A DNA stretch of 64,000 nt from Angiostrongylus vasorum (Eukaryota > Nematoda > Chromadorea > Rhabditida > Metastrongylidae), in contig JADANN010000170.1 of NCBI GenBank assembly GCA_018806985.1, forward strand, positions 929,001-993,000, read 5' to 3'. Below are positions 44,275-55,231 of the stretch, in pieces (within the stretch, counting starts at the first letter, position 1; each line of letters starts with the position of its first letter). A program made the position numbers and the translations under genes. The notes beneath the pieces were generated by a model that saw nothing but the letters and a program-made list of their open reading frames with translations, made no database searches and had not been told where the DNA came from.

Positions 44275-44651
44275 ATACGAGTCGGTAGTCCACGGCTCTT
44301 CTTCGTCCCGATGTGGCATCTTCGCCTTTGTAAATTCAATCAATGTCTTCGGCAACCAATCCTCAAAGGAAAGAAAAAGTCGGTTAAAGGAAAGTTGGTT
44401 TTGAAATATTATCATTGCTCTTTGCTAGCTGATAATGCTACCGACCTCTGTAGGACTGATTGTCCGGGAAAAAGAAGTTACTAACACCGGACAACCGCAA
44501 CTATCAACCATCAGCACCTTGCGTAAAAGGGCATCACCGAGTGAGTGTGCTTCATTCGAGAGATGGTCCGCTGAGGAAGACTCAATTTGATACGAAAGCG
44601 AAGACGCCACAACGAGACGAAGAACAACCGTGGTGGACCTTCGACTCGGAT

Positions 44652-44695
44652 CGTCGGCTCTGATGAAAACGAGGACGTCGAAACGCTTGCTGAAC
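44652..44695 (+). ncRNA. Hammerhead ribozyme motif, HHR-A
   Basis: The CUGAUGA box, stem II AACGAGGACGUC region and GAAA are intact. The triplet is GCU instead of GUU, and stem I is UCGGCU against UGCUGA. Confidence 0.55.
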
Positions 44696-45009
44696 AAACA
44701 TCATATATCAATTCCATGTAAGCTTATCAAACAAAGAACGCATATTGATTTGTTATACTGGTTAAAGAAAAATCGGTTTTAAAATATAGAAGGGTGGTTC
44801 CCTTACAACCAACTTTTCGTTAACATATTATCTACTAAAGAGGTAAATTGATAAGATATTGGCTTGTAACCTTTTAAATAGTTGAAAAGACCGACTTTCT
44901 ATAAGTTTCGGCATAAATAATCGATATATTTATTTGTATGTTCGTATGAATTGATCTTGTCGAACTGATGTGAGGTTGGTATAAGTTGGACTCCTCGTCC
45001 ACTTTCATC

Positions 45010-45054
45010 AGCACGGCTGTGTGGAAGGCGAAATTGCCGAAACGTCAGCCATCG
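45010..45054 (+). ncRNA. Decayed hammerhead motif, HHR-B
   Basis: GUGUGGA replaces the CUGANGA box. Stem GGCGAAAUUGCC, GAAA, GUC and AGCC are kept. Followed by a CAA-rich tract. Confidence 0.45.
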
Positions 45055-45142
45055 ACCAACAACACCAACAACAACGACAACAACGACAACAGCAACAACA
45101 ACAACAACAACAGCAACAACACCAACAGGAACAACGACAACT
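45045..45142 (+). repeat. CAA-rich tract
   Basis: (CAA)n with AAC/GAC variants downstream of a decayed HHR-B. Shorter relatives lie near 865-895 and 5450-5470 at equivalent PLE positions. Confidence 0.85.
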
Positions 45143-45439
45143 TTTTACTAAGCTCGCATCAGCTCAATAAGATCAGTACAAAAGTTTAAGTGTTTATGTA
45201 CTTTTGCTGGGTAGCTAGTTATTGTTGGAAAACATCTCTTGTCAAAAAATTTTCGTTAATCTTAAACTTGGTAGAATATTGAAAACGTCTGTTTATTTGA
45301 ACAAAAAGCCACTACCGCGTGATGCTATAGAACGTTCTAGAATACTTTGGAAGAACTGTTTGAAACAACAGTTCAGTTGTTCGTTGCCCGTTGAGGTTGT
45401 GGACAATTTTGTGGAATCTCGTGTCTCTTCTTCTTCATT

Positions 45440-45934
45440 CCAATAGTTATTGCTGAGATATTTGCAAAACTCCGGACCGCAGGTGTCTGCGGTGGGGAAC
45501 GAACGCGCTGTTGTCCCTTTTCGGGGAGTAACGCGTTCGCCACCACACGCACGGGTCCTTCATTTCGCCGGTCTCTCAGCTAGTTCTATTGATCAGTGAT
45601 AAAAAAGTAAAACATCGTGAATTCAAGTACAGCCTCAGCTTAACTGGCTTCAATGCCGATGTGGGCTCCGCAGATCAATCCCTTTGACTGGTGATTGCTA
45701 ACGGCATTGATCGGTAGAACTAGCTGAGAGACAGGCGAAACGAAGGACCCGTATGGTGTGGTGGCGAACGCGTTACTCCCCGGAAAGGACAACAGCGCGT
45801 TCGTTCCCCACCGAAGACACCGGAGATCCGGAGTTTTACAAATATCTCGGCAATATTGTGGTTGTATTTCGCTTAATACCCTGCCTAAAAAATTGTAGAA
45901 GGCAGAAAATAAAAAGGAAAACCAATAGTTATTG
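45440..45934. repeat. Inverted SINE-B pair inserted as one unit
   Basis: The - strand copy (45453-45610, 3'-truncated) and full + strand copy (45631-45921) are head-to-head. The whole block is flanked by perfect CCAATAGTTATTG duplications at 45440-45452 and 45922-45934. Confidence 0.85.
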
Positions 45935-45977
45935 TTCGCACAATCGTTCCTCAGACGCTTATACATTCTGAGCACCA

Positions 45978-46256
45978 TCATCTCTGCAAGGTTTCGAAGC
46001 GAATTTTTTCGATCAACATCTCAGACCTAGCGCAACATTTACGATTCACACGACGATTGTGTACAGTGTGTTCATGCATGACGTCGTCATTAAGTGCCAT
46101 CTCACCCAAGTCGCAAAAACTCGTCGATTGGTGGTAATTGTTGGTGAACGCAACAACGAAAAACAAGCGGCTGTCATTTAGCATCAGTCGCTGTGTAAAT
46201 CGTCTTAAAATTATATTGAGAAGACTGTTTTCATTTTGGAGAAAACGATCGTCCAC
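45978..46256 (-). other. 92-codon open frame, unidentified
   Basis: An ATG-initiated frame with mixed composition, including CDLGEMALNDDVMHEHTVHN. It is free of the SINE and PLE repeats described here. No clear splice sites or family similarity are seen. It could be an exon of the same unknown - strand locus as the segments at 42.2 and 47.4 kb. Confidence 0.2.
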
Positions 46257-46392
46257 CTCATGAGCTCAGATGCACGTCAGCTACTCTTCAGTAGCCTAGT
46301 CATTAGAGAACATTTAAGAAGTATTTGGAAAACTGACTTTCCTTTGACCAGGATGTGACTAGTCAATATGTGTTCTTTCATTGATGAATTAA

Positions 46393-46545
46393 CACGAACT
46401 TGATGAAAAAAGGTTTGTCCTTTCGACGCATATTCGATTCAATGCGCCGACGAAGACACCCTCATCGTGAGTACGAAACGACTGTGGACCATCTACGGCC
46501 GAAAGAAACCTTTTCATCAAGCTCGTTTTTGCTTACAAATGAAAA
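46393..46545. repeat. Imperfect palindrome of unknown origin
   Basis: The ends ACGAACTTGATGAAAAAAGG and CCTTTTCATCAAGCTCGTTT are inverted. The centre (CGACGAAGACACCCTCATCG) is unlike the other repeats. It may be a small non-autonomous element. Confidence 0.5.
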
Positions 46546-46561
46546 AAACACATATTGATTA

Positions 46562-46790
46562 GTTAAGCAATAGATGATACAGCGTTCAGCGTTTTGCTCT
46601 TAGAGGTGCCCCATGCCTCTATTTCTACGAAGAGTGGTAAGAGTGAGAGGATACATATCTGGAACACACAGTGAATCACGGCAGGTTTCACATATGTTAA
46701 GTCACCGCCTCTATTCTGATGAAGAAGTCTAGTACTAATTTGCCGATTCCGGAGCGATGGAAGGCTTGATGAGACTACTACATGGAATAA
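46562..46790 (-). repeat. SINE-A relic
   Basis: Diverged - strand copy recognised by AGTACTAATTTGCCGATTCC and GGATACATATCTGG. It faces the younger copy at 46866. Confidence 0.6.
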
Positions 46791-46865
46791 ACTCATTTGA
46801 GCTTCCGAGTTTTGCTCATGTCTTAGCATCCATATAAATTTTACTATTTTAACTAAAAAACTTGG

Positions 46866-47137
46866 GTGTGTGTGGCGCAGTGGTAGGAGGTGCCTTGCAA
46901 CACACACGTGGAATTGTTCCCCGCGCCCATGGCCCACCATGCCTTTTATCCCTCCGGCGTCGGCAAATTGGTACCAGACTTGTCTAAGAGGAAAACAGTA
47001 CTGGCTCGATGTATCGGTGGGCAACCGCGAGTCATTGTAAAGGCCAGATATGTATCAATCACCTCCAAACGATGCTTAATGAAATCGAATGCATGGCGCA
47101 TCCCTCACGGATTGATCGACGGCCAATGCTTTATCCT
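46866..47137 (+). repeat. SINE-A copy, full length
   Basis: Head GTGTGTGGCGCAGTGGTAG, box B AATTGTTCCCC, and a full body ending GCCAATGCTTTATCC. Confidence 0.88.
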
Positions 47138-47344
47138 ATGAGGTCTCATGGTATAACCAATAATCACGTTCTAATAAGTTAGACCTTTCGGTTCATTATT
47201 TAAAAATCACCGCTTTTCTGTGGAGTTATGCACTTTAACTAAGTTGCATAACCCCTATAATTCAACAAAAATGTTCCCATACTTGGCAAAGGTTTGAAAA
47301 GTCTCAGAGCCAGATATCAAAAAGGGTGAAGGAACCACGAAGTA

Positions 47345-47500
47345 TTAATTTTGTTGAGTCGTCCACGCTAGCATTTCGAGTAAATCGATTTCCATAGTAG
47401 TTTTCTTTTCTGGTGGGTTGAATTGCTTAGGTAAGAAGTATGGCAACACGTCCTCCCACTGATGGGTCGAAAAACAAAAGTTTGCTGCGCTCGATGAAAC
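47345..47500 (-). CDS. Unidentified terminal exon candidate with a duplicated relic
   Basis: Read on the - strand, acceptor TTAGATTTGCAG is followed by 51 codons and TAA. The peptide begins VSSSAANFCFSTHQWEDVLP and ends EIDLLEMLAWTTQQN. A degenerate copy of its second half lies at 47655-47755 with in-frame stops. The family is not recognised, and it may equally belong to a repeat. Confidence 0.3.
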   Translation of the reverse strand, partial: VSSSAANFCFSTHQWEDVLPYFLPKQFNPPEKKTTMEIDLLEMLAWTTQQN

Positions 47501-47757
47501 CTGCAAATCTAACAGAACACATTGAAATACGGTAGGTACTCGACAAAACTCATCATGAACACCCGAGTTAATTAGAAACAAGGTTCATTTCTAAGCGAAA
47601 TTTTCAATTTAGTAAGTAAATCTGCCCCTAATCGAACAACTCTGACCCCTCTAGATAAGTTGTCTATGCTAGTATTTGGAGTAAATCGATGATTTCCATA
47701 GTGACTTTTTTCTAGTGGATTAAGTCACTTAAATGAGAAATGTAATGAATGATTTCC

Positions 47758-47835
47758 CTTAATGAAGTCGTTCTGCAAAGCCTCAGAGCGTTTCAGCGTT
47801 TGGAATTCGTCGCGGATTGTTGTTCCCTTGGCCAT
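47758..47835 (-). CDS. Coding-like fragment starting MAKGTTIRDEFQTLK, unidentified
   Basis: 26 codons from an ATG at 47835 with gene-like composition (MAKGTTIRDEFQTLKRSEAL and so on). They run without a usable donor straight into the degenerate relic of the 47345-47500 segment. The fragment may be a truncated gene start or a pseudogene. Upstream (higher coordinates) is a TCTG microsatellite. Confidence 0.25.
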
Positions 47836-47877
47836 CTGTGCTGGGCGAGGTTCGCGCCGATGACGGACAGTGTGGTG

Positions 47878-47922
47878 CGGTCGGTCTGTCTGTCTGTCTG
47901 TCTGTCGGTTGGTCTGTCGGGC
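47878..47922 (+). repeat. TCTG microsatellite
   Basis: Tandem TCTG units with GGT interruptions, in a CpG-richer block. Confidence 0.85.
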
Positions 47923-48485
47923 CTCCGTCGTTGCAGCTCGTAAATGCGGCAATTTCGTTATTCAAGGTCTCGTCTAAGTGCCAGTCTTTAGTGTTTCACT
48001 ATCGTCACCACCATCACGACCACAAGATATCCATGATATGAATTAGTGCACCGTCTGATAGTTTTGCCTTCTATGCGTCAACGACAGGCTCAGCAGAGAA
48101 CGAAACGACGTCAGTACATTCGATTTTCTAAAAAGAACCGATGAAGCAGAAAAAAGGCGAGAAGAAAAGCCAGCGTTAAGAGGAAAAAAGTCTGAAATGA
48201 ATAAAGTCTTCGAGAGAGCTTTCGTGAGAAAACGATTTAATGAGGAGTGTTATACTCTGTAAGTCGATATTGTACCAGGGAATATAAAATAACAACCAAC
48301 AGCTGGTTGTGGTTGTGAAGGTGGTGGTGCTCGTGGAGGTGAAGGAAACCAATTCCTCTCAATATAACGAGCAGACACCTTATGCCTTATTTTCTCACAC
48401 CTATTCTTGTTAGCGAAGCCGTAAATTAAAAAAATGATTGCTTTTTCAAATAGTTTTCAAACAGTGACTTTCACCAGTGTGTACG

Positions 48486-49066
48486 AGAGCGTGTAGGGCA
48501 GTGGATAGAGATGCGCTGCAAGACACATAAGGTCGTTGGTTCGATCCCGATCCAGCGCCCCAGGACCACTAAGTTTTTCATAGCTTACGGAACGGAAAAT
48601 TGATGTCAGAGCTGTCTGGGAGGTTAAACAGCACTAATGTTATAATGTTTTACTTTTTTATTTTCTGCCGAGTTCAATTTTTACGGCAGGGTATTAAGCG
48701 AAATACAACCAGAACGTTGCTGAGATATTTGCAAAACTCCGGACCGCAGGTGCCTGCGGTGGGGACCGAACGCGCTATTACTCTTTCCGGAGGCTAACGT
48801 GTTCACCGCCACACCATGCGGGTCCTTCGTTTCGCCTATCTCTAAGCTAGTTCTATCGATCAGTGCCATCAGCAATCACCTGTCAATGGGATTGATCTGG
48901 GGAGCCCACATCGACATTGAACCCAGTTAGCTAACGTTATACATTGACATGCCACAGCGAGTCATTGTATAGGCCAGATGTTAGCAGTGTCGATGCTTAC
49001 TGAAATCAAATGCAAGGCGTATCCTTCAGGGACCGATCAATGCGGATGGCTTATGCTTTTCCACAC
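48486..49066 (+). repeat. SINE-A copy split by a SINE-B insertion
   Basis: The left part (48486-48635) has head GCGTGTAGGGCAGTGG and box B GGTTCGATCCC and stops at AGCACT. The right part (48941-49066) resumes ACATTGACATGCCACAGCG and runs to the 3' end. The interruption is a SINE-B flanked by AATGTTAT/AACGTTAT. Confidence 0.87.
48636..48940 (-). repeat. SINE-B copy nested in SINE-A
   Basis: Full-length - strand copy from tail (TTTTATTTTCTGCCGAGTTC on +) to extended 5' part (ATTGAACCCAGTTAGC). Flanked by AATGTTAT/AACGTTAT, so it is younger than the host SINE-A. Confidence 0.86.
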
Positions 49067-49069
49067 CAA

Positions 49070-50180
49070 TGTGTATTTTTCATATTTATTTCAACATTTT
49101 TTTTCAATCCTATCCTTGTGGCATACGAACAGAAACAAAACTACGGTTACAACATAAATGAGTGATTAGGACTAAGCTGTTACAAAAAGGAAATTATCAA
49201 AGTTGCCTCAGTAGCGTAAACAACCGAGAAAATTTGGAATTATCAAGCGTAAAGGAAGGAAAAGGAGAAAGAAGAAGAAAAAAAAACACTTTCGATGTAT
49301 AATGATTGAGCTGACTGGCTCCTTTGACTGCTTGACTGAATCCTTTTCTCACAGTAATCTCCATTTCCTTGTGCTTAGCAATTTCACGGAAGAGTGGTGT
49401 AGCGATTAGTTCTGTGTTTTCGAAAAATTTAACCCTTACACACATTTTATCCTAATGTCATAGGTTCAACAGCTTCCCATGAACCGTTACTAGTTACTCT
49501 TCTGGCTAATCGAGAAAAAAGAAAGACGCAACACTTCCTATGAGACCATTTATTTCAGCCGATTTTGTTGAAAAACTAGGCAAAAGTATCCACGGATGGA
49601 GCTAATTATCAATCTGCTGGTTCATCGACCAGCACAATCTCCACACTCAGAAAGAGTTCGACGGCTCTATCTGGATGGCTAGTCAAGAGTAAATCAACAG
49701 CCGGCATTGATGTCAAAAGTGCTCAATAGCTTACGAGTGGTGACGATCTCGGACAACCTTGTACGGCTTTCGACACTCCAGCGGAAGAAAAACTTGCACA
49801 ACTAACAATGACTAATGAAGTGGAAACTGTACTCAGTTCCGCATGATTCTTCGTGATTTGTGAAAACTGGTTAATGAAATATTGAAGCAAGTGTAGTGTC
49901 AATAGAATTGTTACGACTATAGGTACTGGTGAGTTCCGCAGTAAATAACTTCGAGTGTCATAAAAGGTGGAGATAACTCACTGCAAAGCCTAGGGATAGC
50001 ATCTTTGTCTTTCTATCTACATGGCCCGATACCACACATTTTATGTTATGCAAAGCTCAGCACTTCTTCTATTAGTTTCGTATTCTCACACGCACCATCC
50101 ATAAAGGTCTTTGGAGTAGCGTTTGCGTTCAGCAACCACGTGAGGTGTTCTTTTTCCACATAAATGCCACCGAATAACAG
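49070..50180. other. No gene seen
   Basis: A - strand segment at about 49290-49410 (ELIATPLFREIAKHKEMEIT after a CACAG acceptor) is weakly exon-like. The rest shows nothing. Confidence 0.4.
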
Positions 50181-50182
50181 AA

Positions 50183-50462
50183 AGGCGTGTGTGGCGCAGT
50201 TGTAGGAGGCGCTCTGCAGCACACACGTGGAATCGATCTCCGCGCTCATGGCCCACCAAGTATCTCGAACCCTCCGGGGTCGGCAAATTGGTATCAGACT
50301 TGTCTGGGAGGAAGTAGTACCAGCTCGATACATTGGTAGACTACCGCGATTCATTGTAAAGGCCAGGTATGCATCCAATCACCCCCCAAACGATGCTTAA
50401 TGAAGTCGAATGCATTGCACATCCCTCAGGGATTGATCAACGCCGAGAGCTTTATCCCCTTT
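50183..50462 (+). repeat. SINE-A copy, full length
   Basis: Head GGCGTGTGTGGCGCAGTTG, box B AATCGATCTCC, and a complete body and TTTATCCCC tail. Confidence 0.88.
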
Positions 50463-50464
50463 TT

Positions 50465-52080
50465 TTATTAACAGTAACACTCTTTCACCATGCGTGTTGT
50501 CGACTTTGCTCTCGATTATTCACTACGGAATACGTAGAAGATTTGCCCATGGTTCCTCGTCTTCTGATCTACACTATCTGCCACCTGTCTAGAGGAGTTC
50601 CCTGACTCAAATCGATGTCTGCCGGCTGCGTTTGAGTCATGTCATTCAAATTGAAGAGTGTCGGAACGAAACAACGTTCCTTTCCTCTTTCATGTTCGAC
50701 TCTATTTACCGCCGCCTTGGAGGGAAGTCATCCTTCATCAATTGCTGACCGCCGCGTAATGCACTCTATTACCACCATCATCATTACCAACTCTTTTCTC
50801 TATTCTGTCCCTCCTCTCCTTCAATCCACTCATCTTACATTTCCATATTCTCCTTAACAGTTGCTTTGTCGATTTTTTTCATTAGAACATATGTGCTTTC
50901 GTTGGGAATCTCATTAAATCCAGGTGGAAAAGAGGCAATTGTGGAGAACAAGATCGTAATTAGCTCTTAGCCAGGTAAGTACTGGACTTTTAGTAACTTT
51001 GTACAATTTTTACCTTATTCTTAGTAAGGAATACAATTCATATACTTGATATGTTCTGGAAATTACACACACTATGCCACAATGTAAAAACCTTTTCACG
51101 GTAGTTACTCTGCTACAACCCATAAAAAAACTTTAGATACAATAGCTGAGAATTGATTCACTTTTTCTCGTTCTCTTACTTTCGTGCGTTTCGCAACACT
51201 TCTTTCTTCAAAGTGGTGACACTCCTGAACTTACTGGATTATTGTCAACTGAAAGGCATAGGAAACATTCCGGGCTTTAAACCTATTTCTTAATCCTATG
51301 ATTATAGGAATAAACTCTTTCACCTCCCCAGTCTTACGTCATAAAAGGTTACAAGGTCACATTTTCACTTTTTCCGGTGTTAAGAAGGAGACTGGCCTAA
51401 TAAAGTGAGGTTGAAGACAGCTATTTATTTAGTGATGTGACAATCTCATGTAGCGATGCTGGGAATTTTTAGTTGTTTTGATATCTGAGAGTGTTCAGTA
51501 AAGTGTGCTTATTTAGCATTCTCATGCTGAAATAATGAACAGATAGTCGTACCGATCCCATTACCTTCTCCACTGAATTCGAATATTGCTGGTTTGGCAA
51601 GGTTTTTTCTCAAGAGTTCCGAGAAACCCGTCTTAGGACGTTCCGAGTTCGTCGTCACAGACATTCGACAGCAATTATGAACTGTGGGAAGGTCTGACAT
51701 TTTAGGTTTTTCTAAAGACGGAGTTGGTTCATGGTGTTGGTTCACTTTTTAGTTCAACTTCTAGATGAAAATACTGCACTTCTTCTTTGTATGGATGACA
51801 TTAGTGTGTGATGATCTCTTCCTTTTACGTCACATTTCAACACTAACGAACATAGAAGGCCACGGTGCGAAAGTGTACCTTTGAGAAGTACGGTTCTTGG
51901 TTTCCTAGTTTCAAGAACATTGCTAGTATTTATAAATATCAATGTCTGTCAGAGTTCTTCTTTACAACTTAAACTTAGCTTTTTTGGAAAACTATTATCA
52001 TTCGTCCCTACCAATTTCCCACTTAAAGCAATTTCAATATGTGAGCGAGCAGATTGTTCTTTGCTAAAAGATAAGAAGGA
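50465..52080. other. No gene seen; isolated strong donor at 50975
   Basis: CTTAGCCAG|GTAAGTAC at 50974/50975 is a good + strand donor, but the segment before it is stopped in all frames, so at most it is an untranslated exon. Confidence 0.4.
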
Positions 52081-52082
52081 TG

Positions 52083-52362
52083 GGGCCCTCGACTTTATCA
52101 ATCCCAGAGAGATGCCTTATTTATTCGACTTCGTCAAGCATCTTTAGAGGTGGTTTAATGCGTATCTGACCTGATATACATTGACTTGTTTTACCCTACT
52201 GATGTATTAAGTCAGTGCTGCCATCTCCTAGACAGGTCTGCAACTAATTTACTGACTATGGAGGAATAGAGAGCTTGTATTTTTTCAGAACAGGCAAGAT
52301 CGAACCAAGAACAGCGTTTATATCGTAGAGCAACTCTAACTACTGGACTACACGAGCCTCTT
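52083..52362 (-). repeat. SINE-A copy with a different tRNA-like head
   Basis: The body is diverged but clear. The head (- strand) reads GGCTCGTGTAGTCCAGTAG with box B GGTTCGATC, closer to a canonical tRNA than in other copies. Confidence 0.7.
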
Positions 52363-52545
52363 TTTCTATTTTATTTACCTCATAGGTTCATTTAATGCGT
52401 TTTCTACATAAAAGATAGTTTTTTCCCATAGCGATTTGAACTATTCGATCTTAATTTGTGCGAATGTACAATATTAGTTCAAAAATGGCCTTTTCTCGTG
52501 ACAAATTTTACAAAAAAATTTGTGGCCGTTACTTAGTGCTTTTGG

Positions 52546-52830
52546 CGCAGGCGCTTGTGGCACAGTGGTAGGAGATGCCCTGCAACGCAAACGTGGAATC
52601 GATCCCCGCGCCCATGGGGCCACCAAGCCTTTCATCTCTCCGCGGTCGACAAATTGGTAGCAGACCTGTCTGCGAGGATAGCAGCACTGGCTCGATACAT
52701 CGGTAGGCCTCGCGAGTAATTGTAAAGGCCAGATATGCATTCAATCACGTACAAACGATGCTTGATGAAGTCGGATGCATGGCGCATCCGTTAGGGGATT
52801 GGTGAACGCCAAGAACCTTATCCTTTATCC
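52546..52830 (+). repeat. SINE-A copy with 13-bp TSD
   Basis: Full copy with head GGCGCTTGTGGCACAGTGG and a TTATCCTTTATCC tail. TTACTTAGTGCTT (52529-52541) and TTACTTAATGCTT (52831-52843) match at 12 of 13 positions. Confidence 0.92.
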
Positions 52831-54469
52831 TTACTTAATGCTTACATTGATGGAATATACAAATTTGAGGTTTATATACAGCATAACTTTCACCCGTGTA
52901 ATAGGTTCTTTTATAAAATAATTTGTAATGATTTTGAAACCGATCGTCATTTAACCTCGACAGTAATAGTTGTTTATCCCGTTCGAAATGTTCCCTGGCT
53001 GAGGAAACTACATAGGATTTTTTTCTGAGGTTTTATTGTTGCAGGGGCAACTCAAATTGTCATCAAGGTATCGCCTAAAGGGCGGGTAAGCTTCCGAACG
53101 CTTCCAAACTGAGAAGGTTTGGAAAGTTTCATACCGAACACGTGAATGTTGGTGGTAAATGGGATCTCAGCAACACTTTTACCAGCTGAAGGCAATAATT
53201 AGTGCTGACCTGCAAAAATCACTCGAGAGGTTGCGGAGGAGCTCTTCCTTAACTCCCTCAACGCATTGCTTAAAAGTCATGCGAATTTGAATGGCGAATA
53301 GGCTTCAAGAATGAGGGGGCGCGAAATGTGGATCCTATTTGCAATTAACGAATTCGGCGCAATGGTTTGGCTTGGTGAAGAACCCAAATTTTTCCCAAAG
53401 CCGATTTTACAGCAAAAGAAAGCAATGGTAACTTGTTTTCAATCTGCGGTTTGTTTGACAACTGCAACAGATTCTGACGGGACAATCACAGGTGTTCTAT
53501 TTCGCAATCGATGATTCCTCAAAAAATGAAGGGTGTAGATTCTGAGAAAAAGCCCAGTCATCTTGTATATTAACACTCGATGGCTTTTCCGCAGTTAATG
53601 CGGCAGCAGCTAAACAAGTTAAGCTATAAAACCTTTCCTCAGCCAGCATACTCATTGGGCTACGCGCCAACCGATTACCACCACTTTCTCAAGCATTTCG
53701 ACAAATACTTGTTCAGGAAGTTTTCAACAACGCTAAACCACTGCTAAAAATGCCTTAGACGAATGTGTTACCTTAAGAATGTCAGAATGTCATGATAAAG
53801 CTACAAATAATCCTTTTACTTCGTTGGAATGAATATTTAGATCCTAATGCTTCTTGTTTGGATTAGTTGTTCTGCCTAGCTTATCGTACTGTTCCAAATC
53901 GGCTGTGGCCCTTAGTTTTATTTAATGCATTTCATTGCGATATATTTTGAATCAAACTTAAAATCGCTGATTTTTTTGACTTCTATTGTTGGTTATCTAG
54001 CAAGATCAAGACTAGAACCTTTAGAGGCGAAGGCAGTATTTTTAGAATTAGACGAGTTGCGAATGCTTCCGCTTGATTCTGGCAGTATCACTTCTTTCTT
54101 TTTGCTTCTGTTCAATCTTTTCTGATATTGTGGGACATTTCTGATCAAACAAAAGCTATAATGTAATTTATGCTTTGTGGAATCTACAATAAGTGTCCGT
54201 AAACATTCCATGATCATTTAGAATATGGGAAATTTGAGGATGTAGTCCGAGGTTATATTACTCGGTCGATTCCCACCAAGTAAGTATCTTTGCTCAGACA
54301 ATGCTGTGTCCTTTCACGGCACAATAAACGATGAGCAGTCTTTCTGTAGTACGACGTCTCTACAGAACAGCCTGTTATGTCTCATCCTTTAACGGAAGAA
54401 TTATTGAGATTTGAGCAAAATGCATTAGATCATCTGAGATGATATCTTCAAATGAAAATTGGAAAATCA

Positions 54470-54580
54470 AATTAGGCCAAACATGCATTCGATCATCTTT
54501 ACGATGCTGAATGGAATCAAATGCATGGCATATCCTCAAGGGGCTGATCGACACCCAGCACTTTAGCATTTTATGTTTTA
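54470..54580 (+). repeat. SINE-A 3' fragment
   Basis: Only the last ~110 bases are present (GGCCAAACATGCATTCG to CAGCACTTTAGC). Confidence 0.62.
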
Positions 54581-54959
54581 TCTTCAAATAAAAGCTCTAG
54601 CTGGCGAGGCTTAGATCATACCTTACTCGAGTGCTCACCGCTGCATCCGATTTGCGAAAGTAAACCCAAACCATCAAGCCATTATTTCGGAGTTTTGTTG
54701 GTATAAATGATCACACCCTCTCATTTACTTCCAGATTCGAAGTGTTCGTCGAACGAATCAGATTATCGGAGTTCTTCACATACAGTGTAACTGCTTAGCG
54801 CCGTTTCTCTGCAGTAACCTCTTGCTACTATTTGTTTCACTGAAGAGCACTGCCAACAAGTTACTTGAGCATTCAATCTTTAACCACGACCTCTTTACGC
54901 TTTTCAATGTTTTAGCGACTCTGTTGTTCCCCTGTCTCACTCTCACTTTGGCGATGACA

Positions 54960-55231
54960 GTGTTACGACGAGCGTTTACTGCCGACCTTGGTTAGGCTGG
55001 ATTGTTGGTCGTCGGGTCGGGAACTCTTCTCAGACCCCGTTGCGGGCCACCACCATTTCCTCCTTGTCTTTTTTTTTGCTCCATCGCTCTCTCACTCTAT
55101 TCATGTGCTATGTACATTGGCATTCGACACACCCTATTGTGTGACATGACGGCGCACGGAACTCGTTGCCCTCTCTCAATACTCCACTACTGCCACCACA
55201 CTCCGGCCGGCTATACCCCCATTCGAATCGG
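54960..55231 (+). other. CpG-richer exon-like segment ending at a strong donor
   Basis: Composition shifts from AT-rich to pyrimidine/CpG-rich, and the segment ends at GGGTGAGT (donor at 55232). One frame stays open from 55002 to the donor, but its protein is low complexity and unrecognised. It may be a leader exon or a promoter island. Confidence 0.2.

Larger units (their letters stand above)
44165..44735. mobile_element. Inverted pair of HHR-A units
   Basis: A - strand unit at 44170-44345 and a + strand unit at 44415-44735 face outward. They share terminal GATAAAGCTTACATG / CATGTAAGCTTATC and a hammerhead motif in each arm. No protein is coded. Probably a non-autonomous PLE derivative. Confidence 0.65.
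44880..45192 (+). mobile_element. PLE terminal unit with degenerate HHR-B and CAA tract
   Basis: Begins with the family terminus AAGACCGACTTTCTATAAG and carries a decayed HHR-B, then about 80 bases of (CAA)n-type repeat (45045-45140). It ends in an inverted copy of its own start region (TTGATCTTGTCGAACTGATG versus CATCAGCTCAATAAGATCAG). Confidence 0.6.

Noticed and set aside
44986..45189. Asn-rich open frame that looks like a low-complexity protein
   Set aside because: It is a translation of the CAA-rich tract in a Penelope terminal unit.
46393..46545. Palindrome centre as another hammerhead
   Set aside because: GAAA-like bases occur, but there is no CUGANGA box with a compatible stem II.
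47725..47965. TDRQ-repeat open frames
   Set aside because: Translation of the TCTG microsatellite; only the downstream MAKGTT fragment was kept, at low confidence.
48486..48560. Possible functional tRNA gene (also 6118-6190, 52310-52362)
   Set aside because: Box A and box B are present, but the sequence continues into the SINE-A body and no complete acceptor stem is visible.
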